NCBI GenBank assembly: GCA_964621215.1
Contig: CAZULF010000021.1
Coordinates: 1-25,975 of the forward strand
Reading direction: 5' to 3'
Source of the DNA: CAZULF01 sp964621215
GTDB taxonomy: Bacteria; Pseudomonadota; Gammaproteobacteria; UBA1113
Length of the DNA: 25,975 nt
The stretch's first letter is position 1. Each line of letters starts with the position of its first letter. Below, in pieces: positions 1 to 6,549 of this stretch. A model generated the notes under the pieces. That model did no database searches. It worked only from the letters and a program-made list of their open reading frames with translations, and had not been told where the DNA came from. Both the position numbers and the translations under genes were made by a program.

Positions 1-112
1 CGATTATGAGGCCAAATTAAATGACTTTATTAATCAAGAACCTGTTAGCTGTCTAAAAAAACCTTTAGATCTAACAGAGTTATTACAAACTATTGAAAAA
101 AGTGCAACGTAG
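1..112 (+). CDS. Response regulator receiver domain protein, C-terminal end only (partial)
   Basis: Reading from base 2, the frame stays open to a TAG at 110-112 and gives 36 residues that enter from outside the window. The segment CLKKPLDLTELLQTIEKS fits the end of a CheY-like receiver domain: the conserved Lys-Pro after beta-5, followed by the amphipathic alpha-5 helix. The protein ends almost at once after this helix, so the receiver is the last domain, as in a hybrid sensor kinase or a single-domain regulator. The stop lies 2 bases before the ATG of the REC-GGDEF-EAL gene, so the two are probably one operon and one signalling pathway. Which kind of receiver protein it is cannot be told from this fragment. 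Confidence 0.6.
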   Translation, partial: DYEAKLNDFINQEPVSCLKKPLDLTELLQTIEKSAT

Positions 113-114
113 CA

Positions 115-1809
115 ATGTCTAAAACCATCTTATTTATTGATGATGAAATTAATATTTTAAATGCTCTAAAGCGAATGTTTCACGATTATTACGTATTAAC
201 AGCATTAAATGCGCAAGAGGCTTTAGAGATATTAAAAAATTATTCTGTTCAAGTCATTATTTCCGATCAGCGTATGCCAAATATGACTGGAACTGAGTTT
301 TTTAAAGTGGTCGCTGACTTATACCCTGACATCATTCGAATCATTTTAAGTGGACATGAAGATTTTCCAATATTTAAAGACTATCTCACCAATGGAACTA
401 TTTATAAGTTTATCAGCAAGCCTTGGAACAACGAACAATTTCATCATTCTGTTAGAAAAGCATTTATCCTTTTCGAAGAAAGACAGAATGGGAAAAAGAA
501 AGATGCCTTACTGGCTCATTATGATAGCCTCACGAGATTACAGAATCGTTTAGCATTTAATGAAAGCTTGTATACAACCATACAAAAATTTGAAGATAAA
601 CACGATAATTTTGCTGTCATTTGCATTGATATCGATAGATTTTCTAATGTAAATAATTTAGCAGGTGAACAAACTGGAGATAAAGTTTTAAAAAATGTGG
701 CAAATCGACTAAAAAGGACCATGGGACCAAAATCTGTGATTGCTCGTATGGGAAGCGATGAATTTGCTATACTCGTCACTGAGAAAAAATTTCTGGAAAA
801 TGTTGATAAACTATTTGACAATTTATTTCAAATTTTAAAGAAGCCCATGAAAATAGAAAACGGATCTCTGTATTTAACGTATAGCATGGGCATGAGTATG
901 TATCCACAACATGGAAATAACTCTAATATATTAATGAAAAATGCCAATAATGCGTTACATTATTCCCTAACACTGGGTGGAGATCACTATCATGTTTATG
1001 ATGCAAAAATGAATTTCGTTCCTGAAACTAAGTTAATACTAGAAGCAGATTTGCATTCGGCCTTAGAAAATAATGAATTTATAATTTATTACCAACCAAT
1101 TTTTGATGCAAACACTAATAAAGTTAATAGCGTCGAAGCGCTTTTACGATGGCAGCACCCTACTCTGGGACTAGTTCCGCCGATGGATTTTTTGCCTCTC
1201 TGTGAAGAAACAGGGTTGATCGTTCCAATTGGAGAGTGGTTAATACGAAAAGTGGCTAAGCAAATTAAACAATGGCATACAGAGGGATTTACGGACTTAT
1301 TTGTCGCCGTCAATCTTACCACAAGACAATTTAATTATCCTGGATTATTAGATTTAATCAAAAGCATACTAAAAGAAAATGATATTCCTGCGTCTGCATT
1401 AGAATTAGAAATTACTGAAAGCTTAATTATGCAAAACGTTGATTCCAATATTCCTTTATTAAAAACTATAAGAGATCTAGGGGTAAAACTTGCTTTGGAT
1501 GATTTTGGTACAGGTTTTTCTTCATTAAGCTATTTAAAAAATTTCCCGTTCAATACGTTAAAAATTGACAAATCATTCATTGATGACGTTGCTAAAACTG
1601 GTGGTAGTTCAGCCATTGTAGATACCATCATCGCATTGGGAGAAAGTTTAGGATTAACATTAATTGCTGAAGGTGTGGAACACCAAGATCAATTAGAACT
1701 GTTGAAAACGCATCATTGCAATTTAATACAAGGGTTTTTATACAGCAAACCTGTTCCAGAAAATGAATTAACAAAGTTGCTGCATAAAACAAACTCGCTC
1801 AAACGATAA
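115..1809 (+). CDS. REC-GGDEF-EAL response regulator, probable c-di-GMP phosphodiesterase
   Basis: The 564-residue protein has three domains. Residues 1-120 are a receiver with acidic pocket D9/D10, phosphoacceptor D51, S79 and K102, followed by the PW of the RpfG-type receivers. Residues about 130-305 are a GGDEF domain whose signature reads GSDEF (213-217) and whose upstream RxxD inhibitory site is absent. Residues about 315-560 are an EAL domain with EALLRW from 341, ELEITES, DDFGTGFSSLSY from 462, KIDKSF and AEGVE. The EAL signatures look intact and the cyclase signature does not. Inference: a cytoplasmic regulator whose phosphorylation controls c-di-GMP hydrolysis, the GGDEF part perhaps being only a GTP sensor. 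The ATG follows the previous stop by 2 bases with no strong ribosome binding site, suggesting translational coupling to the upstream receiver gene. Confidence 0.93.
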   Translation: MSKTILFIDDEINILNALKRMFHDYYVLTALNAQEALEILKNYSVQVIISDQRMPNMTGTEFFKVVADLYPDIIRIILSGHEDFPIFKDYLTNGTIYKFISKPWNNEQFHHSVRKAFILFEERQNGKKKDALLAHYDSLTRLQNRLAFNESLYTTIQKFEDKHDNFAVICIDIDRFSNVNNLAGEQTGDKVLKNVANRLKRTMGPKSVIARMGSDEFAILVTEKKFLENVDKLFDNLFQILKKPMKIENGSLYLTYSMGMSMYPQHGNNSNILMKNANNALHYSLTLGGDHYHVYDAKMNFVPETKLILEADLHSALENNEFIIYYQPIFDANTNKVNSVEALLRWQHPTLGLVPPMDFLPLCEETGLIVPIGEWLIRKVAKQIKQWHTEGFTDLFVAVNLTTRQFNYPGLLDLIKSILKENDIPASALELEITESLIMQNVDSNIPLLKTIRDLGVKLALDDFGTGFSSLSYLKNFPFNTLKIDKSFIDDVAKTGGSSAIVDTIIALGESLGLTLIAEGVEHQDQLELLKTHHCNLIQGFLYSKPVPENELTKLLHKTNSLKR

Positions 1810-1835
1810 ACTCCAACGGCCATCTAACTAAATAT

Positions 1836-1873
1836 CCTTGTAACCTGGATAGAGCGCTAGCGGAATCCAGGTT
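1836..1873. repeat. REP-like palindromic repeat, single copy
   Basis: This is an imperfect palindrome with 9-base arms at 1842-1850 and 1865-1873 around a GCGCTAGCG core. Its sequence matches one arm of the long hairpin at 18594-18673, so it belongs to the same dispersed repeat family. It sits directly after the REC-GGDEF-EAL gene and could serve as its transcription end. Confidence 0.6.
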
Positions 1874-1964
1874 GTCACTGTTCGTGCATTGTCATCCCGA
1901 GCACTTGATTCCCTGTACTGGCAAGTTTAACTGACCATTTTATTTGGCAAATAGGCTCTTGAGT

Positions 1965-2030
1965 AGTAGTGGCGAGGGATCTGATGGCACGAAGATCGCT
2001 CTTCGTAGCACGAGATTCCTCGCTACTACT
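1965..2030. repeat. Imperfect inverted repeat with nested inner hairpin
   Basis: Arms at 1965-1982 and 2013-2030 are complementary over 18 bases with two mismatches. A second perfect 6-base stem (1989-1994 with 2001-2006) lies inside. The structure borders the IS66 remnant. It may be another REP-like element or a terminator; there is no T-tract, so intrinsic termination is not clear. Confidence 0.5.
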
Positions 2031-2055
2031 TGCGAAGATCTTAGCGTGTAAATAT

Positions 2056-2706
2056 GAAGCAACGCTCTTTACGTTAAAGCATTCGCGAGGTAAAAAAATA
2101 GCACAATAACTTATCGGTAATTATGCCAATAAAACCTATATTACTGATAGATAGGGCGCCTATAATTTTTTGCCTGATCAAAATCGACAAGTATGTTGGG
2201 CGCATCTAAAAAGAGATTTTACTAAAATAGCTGAGCGAGACGGTAAAGTGGGAGGCATCGGTTTTCAATTGCTGAAATATTACCACAAAGTTTTTATCTT
2301 ATGGAAAACCGAGCCATTAGAAAGACGTTTAATGCATAAAAAAACACAACAATGGTTCCGACGTTTCCAATCTCGCATGTTGCACTCTTTGTTAGCTGGT
2401 TCGCACTGTGGTCATAAGCAAACGCAAAATACATGCCAAAATCTTTTAGATATCTGGCCCGCTTTATGGACTTTTTGGGCTTCAGACGTGCAGGCTACGA
2501 ATAATCAGGCGGAGAGGCAGTTACGACCTTTGGTTATTTCTAAAAAATTAACTTTTGGTACGCAGTCTGATAGAGGCAGCCGATTTATTGAGCGCGCTTT
2601 CACAGCAGTGATGACATGCCAGCAGCAAAAAATACCTATCTTGGAGTTACTGCAAAATGCAGTATTTGATTTCTTTGGCGGCCGTGCCTTACCTGTTTGT
2701 GAGTGA
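2056..2706 (+). pseudogene. IS66-family transposase remnant with two in-frame stops
   Basis: A continuous IS66-like protein can be read from about 2056 to the TGA at 2704-2706, interrupted by TAA at 2107-2109 and TAG at 2152-2154. Recognisable parts are a RGKKIAQ*LIGNY-like segment, YITDR*GAYNFLPD (the stop stands where a Trp or similar would be), CWAHLKRDF, and NNQAERQLRPL with the conserved Glu of the DDE core, then FGTQSDRGSRFIER. The N-terminal half with the helix-turn-helix, zinc-finger region and first catalytic Asp is missing, as are the accessory tnpA and tnpB genes. The 178-residue frame after the second stop could start only at a TTG without a ribosome binding site. It is a dead, 5'-truncated insertion sequence. 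Confidence 0.85.
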
Positions 2707-2721
2707 GTAAGGCCTGAACGG

Positions 2722-2950
2722 TTACATGAAATTAGATTTCTGCTTCAAACTCGGCATGGTTTCGCATAATGCAGGAGCCATTATGCCAGAGCCTTCCGAT
2801 CAACAGGCGTAAATTCCGGTGGAACTCACCGTACTCCTCGCAATACGTTCAATATTGATTGCTGCATTGATATCTCCATCATGGAGTGCGCCGCAACGAC
2901 ATGTCCATTCTCTTTGTGCTAATGTTAAATAATCGTATCGGTTCCTATTA
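2722..2950 (-). pseudogene. TnpB (IS200/IS605 OrfB) C-terminal remnant
   Basis: On the minus strand the frame reads YDYLTLAQREWTCRCGALHDGDINAAINIERIA, the typical end of TnpB: the second half of the zinc-ribbon (CxCG) and the HDxDxNAAxNI block that carries the last RuvC Asp. A TGA at 2800-2802 interrupts it, after which the same frame continues for 25 codons to a TAA at 2722-2724. Everything upstream, including the first two RuvC acidic residues and the first Cys pair, is gone. The break lies almost exactly at the end of the LGFP-repeat gene (its stop is at 2948-2950), so one event may have joined the two. No TnpA is present, so the remnant is inactive. Its downstream flank could still hold remains of an omega-RNA, which I cannot confirm. 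Confidence 0.75.
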
Positions 2951-4883
2951 TCTTTTAAAACTATTGTTTTCGGGTAAAGGAGTATGTGCTGTAGTATTAT
3001 TACTGTTTTCGGTAGCACTTTGAACTATATTTGAGGAAGCACTCCTAAAAAATGACAGCTTTGTGAGATCACTCGAGCGAGAAGCTGTATGTACTCCATA
3101 TACTACATATGCACCCGTTTCAGGTGTCCAATAAATTGAACTTTCTGCTCCATCTAATCTTCGGAAATGATTATAACGGCNNNNNNNNNNNNNNNNNNNN
3201 NNNNNNNNNNNNNNNNNNNNNNNNNNNNNNNNNNNNNNNNNNNNNNNNNNNNNNNNNNNNNNNNNNNNNNNNNNNNNNNNCTCGAATTTGCCCATGCACT
3301 TCATATGCACCTGTACTCGGCGTCCAATAAATTGAACTTTCTGCTCCATCTAATCTTCGGAAATGATTATAACGGCCGACTTCATCTGGCGTCGTCATTT
3401 CATCTGTTATTGGATAACCTAAGCCGTTTTCCCAACCCAGAGCTATCCATTTATCTCGAATTTGCCCATGCACTTCATATGCACCTGTACTCGGCGTCCA
3501 ATAAATTGAGCCTTCTGCTCCATCTAATCTTCGGAAATGATTATAACGGCCGACTCCATCTGGCGTCGTCATTTCATCTGTTATTGGATAACCTAAGCGG
3601 TTTTCCCAACCCAGAGCTATCCATTTATCTCGAATTTGCCCATGCACTTCATATGCACCTGTACTCGGCGTCCAATAAATTGAACTTTCTGCTCCATCTA
3701 ATCTTCGGAAATGATTATAACGGCCGACTTCATCTGGCGTCGTCATTTCATCTGTTATTGGATAACCTAAGCCGTTTTCCCAACCCAGAGCTATCCATTT
3801 ATCTCGAATTTGCCCATGCACTTCATATGCACCTGTACTCGGCGTCCAATAAATTGAGCCTTCTGCTCCATCTAATCTTCGGAAATGATTATAACGGCCG
3901 ACTTTATCCGGGGTTATCATCTCATTTGTTGTAGGAGAACCTAATATACCGTCTGCTCCCCCGAGACTTTCCCATTTTCTTTTGATTTCTCCCGTTACTA
4001 CAGCGAAATTTAAACGGCTCATTATAGCTCGTCTAACTGATAACCAAACTTTTTTATCAGAATCAATATCAGTGTGACTTGTCCACTTTTCCTGGTCATA
4101 AGTGTAACAATCTTCTCTATCTTTTTTAACATTATTATCACCATCCCAAATATGCTTAAAAGAGATTTTTTCGTTATAATGCGCATGTGGATTATGATGA
4201 CCTACTAAATCGCCAAGCATGTCCTTCAAACAATAACTAAAAACTGAAGTACCTCTTTTCTGATAGAAGTTTTCAACATATCCAGCCTGCATAGCAAACG
4301 GCTCACCTGGTGTAGTAATATTATAACGAGCATCAATAAGACCTACATAGCGAACATCTGCTCCCTCCTCATGAGCTTTATTCGCTAATCGAGCAGCTGA
4401 CCACCCTCCTAAGCTATGACCTAAAATAAATAAAATAGGTTTATTGGAACGTTGGACTACTTCATTCCAGTGTCGCGAAGTTTCAGGGTCAGAACCAGAA
4501 TCACTATGGTGCCATTTGGTATTAAAAAAATTATTGCTTGGTACTCCATAAGGCGTCAATCGATCACGCATATAATCTACTAAACCTCCAATTCCGCCAC
4601 TAGACTTTGTAATAAGACCACGGATGCCCACAACCACAACTCTCTTTTGATCATCAATACTAAATGTTGTTTTTAATGAATATGCATGACTACTAGAATT
4701 AAATCCTGAACCTGCTTCTAGCGTATCACCGTTTTCAATTTTTTTAGGTGGCACAGTTTGTATAGTATCCGTTGTAACAGTTGATGTTGTTGAATTTCTT
4801 AGTTGCCTCGTTGATAAAAGACTAAAAAATGAGCGGTATTTTGATGTGGCAAAAGATAGTCTGTTCATTTTTATCACTTGCAT
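2948..4883 (-). CDS. Alpha/beta-hydrolase (lipase-like) with C-terminal LGFP repeats; interrupted by assembly gap
   Basis: Residues about 80-295 look like a serine hydrolase: strand VVVVGIRG, nucleophile elbow GHSLGG with Ser157, a candidate Asp184 (GLIDARYN) and a candidate His270 in SHTDIDSD before the last helix. From about 301 come LGFP repeats of 58 residues (KWIALGWENGLGYPITDE...GRYNHFRRLDGAE.SIYWTPSTGAYEVHGQI). One diverged and three near-identical units are visible before the 100-N gap. After the gap a further unit in another frame (RYNHFRRLDG...TPETGAYVVYG) runs to a Ser/Thr/Asn-rich tail and the stop at 2948-2950. LGFP repeats are known mostly from actinobacterial envelope proteins, where they are thought to bind the cell wall. 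There is no classical signal peptide. Residues 6-35 are rich in Arg, Ser and Thr and lack acidic residues, like a mitochondrial presequence. AAGAAGGGG precedes the ATG. The substrate is unknown; secretion or host targeting is inference. Confidence 0.75.
3181..3280. other. Assembly gap of 100 N inside the LGFP repeat array
   Basis: Exactly 100 N usually marks a scaffold gap of unknown length. It interrupts the tandem repeats, and the frame after the gap differs from the frame before it, so the true gap length is not 100 bases. Further LGFP units are probably hidden here. Confidence 0.9.
3281..3976. repeat. Tandem 174-bp repeats encoding LGFP units
   Basis: Unit boundaries recur at 3281, 3455, 3629 and 3803, exactly 174 bp (58 codons) apart. 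The first three units are nearly identical at DNA level. Units at alternating positions share the same substitutions (Asn-Gly versus Asn-Arg, Ser-Ser versus Gly-Ser), which hints at a 348-bp higher-order unit. The copy nearest the hydrolase domain, extending past 3930, is clearly older and diverged. Confidence 0.9.
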
Positions 4884-5016
4884 TACCCCTTCTTTATTTC
4901 AAGTAAGAAAAGATAACATTATTTATTTTCAAAAGTAAAGTATGGACAATTTATTTGCAGGGACGAAGTAGTAATGTCCCCTAAAATCCTCCTTGCCAGA
5001 GCAGGAACATCTAATT

Positions 5017-5231
5017 TCAAAATGAGTTATGCTCGAATCTTGATAAAGTGCTAGCATATCGGTCTGCATAACCTGCCTCAGCAGCTTCTTTTAAAAAAGA
5101 AAATGCCTCGGCGTATTTAGTCTTACGATAAAGTTTTACACCTTCATCAAATGCTTCTTGAGGGGTTATAACATTTGACGGTAAGGTTGTAACGTTACGC
5201 TCGAATACGCGCTGGTGTTCTGATGGATTTT
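5017..5231 (-). pseudogene. Sel1/TPR-like repeat protein remnant
   Basis: On the minus strand an open segment without a usable start reads ITPQEAFDEGVKLYRKTKY, then AEAFSFLKEAAEAGYADRYA, then a short tail to a TGA at 5017-5019. The spacing of Ala, Gly, Tyr and Leu is that of a Sel1-like or TPR helix pair (A..G..LY....Y..A...L..AA..G.A). An in-frame stop lies shortly upstream of 5231, so only the last roughly 70 codons remain. Sel1 proteins are abundant in Legionella and Coxiella relatives as scaffolds and effectors. It fills part of the 498 bases between the LGFP gene and the next membrane protein; the rest of that gap holds only a promoter. Confidence 0.45.
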
Positions 5232-5304
5232 ATATTAGCTGTGACAATGGCGATGTATTGGCACTTTCGGTGGTCTATTATTGACCATGTATGACTTCGA
5301 TACA

Positions 5305-5333
5305 TTTACAAACTAGATGCTTTCACATAGAAT
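5305..5333 (+). promoter_or_regulatory. Sigma-70-type promoter for the 4-TM membrane protein gene
   Basis: A -35 box TTTACA at 5305-5310 and a -10 box TAGAAT at 5328-5333 stand 17 bases apart, each matching consensus at five of six positions. Transcription would begin near 5340, about 40 bases before the start codon. Confidence 0.55.
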
Positions 5334-5381
5334 AATTGTGAGTTGGATGGACTTTGTTATTAATCACAAGGAGTGAATGTT

Positions 5382-5768
5382 ATGGATGCTTCTTTATTTA
5401 TTGCTAAATTATTTGGCTTTTATTTGCTCATCTTTGTCGGGGCTATGCTTATTCGTCCTATCCACATGCGTAAATTAATTGGAAATATCATTGAAAGTCC
5501 CGCTGTTATGGCTTACGGCTCTATGATGGCGATTGTGATGGGGTTAATTTTGGTATTATTCCATAATGTGTGGGTGTTAGATTGGCGATTACTGGTGACA
5601 ATTTTATGCTGGTGGATATTGTTCAAAGGTTGCTTGAACTTATTTTATCCACAAGCCTTAGCTAAAATTAGTAATTGTGTGCTAACAGATACTAAGTGCT
5701 ATTACATTCTTATTGCTATTGATACTATTTTAGGGTTATTCCTGCTGTATCGTGGTTTTGGGCGTTAG
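5382..5768 (+). CDS. Small four-helix inner membrane protein, paralogue A
   Basis: The 128-residue protein is almost wholly hydrophobic, with four probable membrane helices (about residues 5-25, 45-65, 70-90 and 108-126). I do not recognise a named family. It is clearly homologous to the protein at 18694-19080: both have 128 residues and share LVLFHN.W...W.LLVT..CW..LF, a Phe/Tyr-Pro in the second loop and LGLFL.Y.GF at the end. The ATG at 5382 is chosen over the in-frame GTG at 5373 because AAGGAG (5368-5373) is then correctly spaced and the GTG overlaps it. It has its own promoter and no close partner on the same strand. The next gene is convergent. The function is unknown. Confidence 0.7.
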   Translation: MDASLFIAKLFGFYLLIFVGAMLIRPIHMRKLIGNIIESPAVMAYGSMMAIVMGLILVLFHNVWVLDWRLLVTILCWWILFKGCLNLFYPQALAKISNCVLTDTKCYYILIAIDTILGLFLLYRGFGR

Positions 5769-5810
5769 AATACTGACTCAAAATAATGAGTAACCTTGTG
5801 GTATGAAAGA

Positions 5811-5884
5811 TCTTCGTGAAGACGCCGTAAATACGTCCCTGTAGGCTCAGGTTCGGCATCCCTGCCTCACATGCTTCACGAAGA
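5811..5884. repeat. Inverted repeat between convergent genes
   Basis: Perfect 11-base arms at 5811-5821 and 5874-5884 enclose about 50 bases with their own partial complementarity. It lies between the ends of the 4-TM gene and the BON gene, where a bidirectional terminator would be expected. It resembles a dispersed intergenic repeat, but no second copy was seen in the window. Confidence 0.45.
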
Positions 5885-5918
5885 CATTCATGCCTCAAGG
5901 CTTAAATTTTTAGCACAC

Positions 5919-6341
5919 CTACTTCGCATTCCCATTTACAACCGGAGCTTCCGCTTTAGGTACTACTTTTAAAGCATCCGCGTTCACGCTTTTTACGCCG
6001 CTAGTTGCTTTGGCCAGATCAATCGCTTTTTTGTGTTGTGCAGAGTTTGGCACATTGCCAGATAAAGTAACAACGCCATCAGTCGTTGATACGCTGATAT
6101 CAAAGGCATTTAAATCAGCATCTTTAACATACTGTGCTTTGATAGAGGTGGTAATAGCGCTATCACCAACAACTACACCAACGGATTGCGCTACATCATC
6201 TAAACCTGCGCCAACCGCTTGTACGGAGTTATCAAATGCTTGCCCAACTTGGTTGCCAACCTCTTTCATATTATCAGCGTAGGCAGCGGTTGCACCTGCT
6301 AATAAGAGACTTAACATTAATACGTTTCCCTTCGTCGTCAT
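5919..6341 (-). CDS. Periplasmic BON-domain protein (OsmY-like)
   Basis: The product has 140 residues. A signal peptide of about 22 residues (hydrophobic LMLSLLLAGATAAYA, cleavage before DNM) is followed by a short linker and one BON domain from about residue 58 to 125 (ITTSIKAQYVKDADLNAFDI, then TTDGVVTLSGNVPNSAQ, then AKATSGVKSVNADALKV). The tail is Ala/Val/Pro rich. BON domains occur in OsmY, which carries two, and in envelope-stress proteins thought to bind phospholipid; this protein carries only one. The start at 6341 is preferred over the in-frame ATG at 6350 because AAGGAT then sits eight bases upstream and the earlier ATG overlaps it. It is a single gene with a REP-like palindrome upstream. 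Confidence 0.85.
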   Translation of the reverse strand: MTTKGNVLMLSLLLAGATAAYADNMKEVGNQVGQAFDNSVQAVGAGLDDVAQSVGVVVGDSAITTSIKAQYVKDADLNAFDISVSTTDGVVTLSGNVPNSAQHKKAIDLAKATSGVKSVNADALKVVPKAEAPVVNGNAK

Positions 6342-6382
6342 GGTATTCATCCTTATGATTGCAATGAAATAAACTAACTATC

Positions 6383-6514
6383 CACACCCATTGTCGTGCC
6401 AGCGCAGGCTGGCATCCACCTTGAGCAATGGATGCCAGCCTGCGCTGNNNNNNNNNNCCCCCCACCTCACCCCCCCCTCCCCCCCCCCCCCCCTCCCCCA
6501 CGACAATGGGTGTG
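6383..6514. repeat. REP-like long palindrome, damaged by a 10-N gap and a poly-C tract
   Basis: The left arm starts CACACCCATTGTCGTG and runs into GCCAGCGCAGGCTGGCATCC. The right arm begins at 6431 with the complementary GGATGCCAGCCTGCGCTG, then comes N at 6448-6457 and about 40 bases of nearly pure C (6458-6498), and the arm resumes at 6499-6514 with CACGACAATGGGTGTG. The two halves of the right arm belong together, so the N and poly-C are probably a sequencing or polishing failure inside a strong hairpin. The core is the same repeat family as at 9669-9739. Confidence 0.75.
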
Positions 6515-6549
6515 ATAAGAATATAGATGCTAAAAGCGTTTAAATCAAG

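Noticed and set aside
3167..3934. A 255-codon plus-strand open frame with repeats
   Set aside because: It is the complement of the LGFP repeat array; its periodicity follows from the tandem repeats and the minus-strand product has clear domain sense.
3281..3976. Regular repeats as a CRISPR array
   Set aside because: The 174-bp units are contiguous, without unique spacers, and encode protein repeats in frame.
6274..6501. Minus-strand frame starting with a poly-Gly stretch
   Set aside because: It runs through the poly-C artefact and the N gap.
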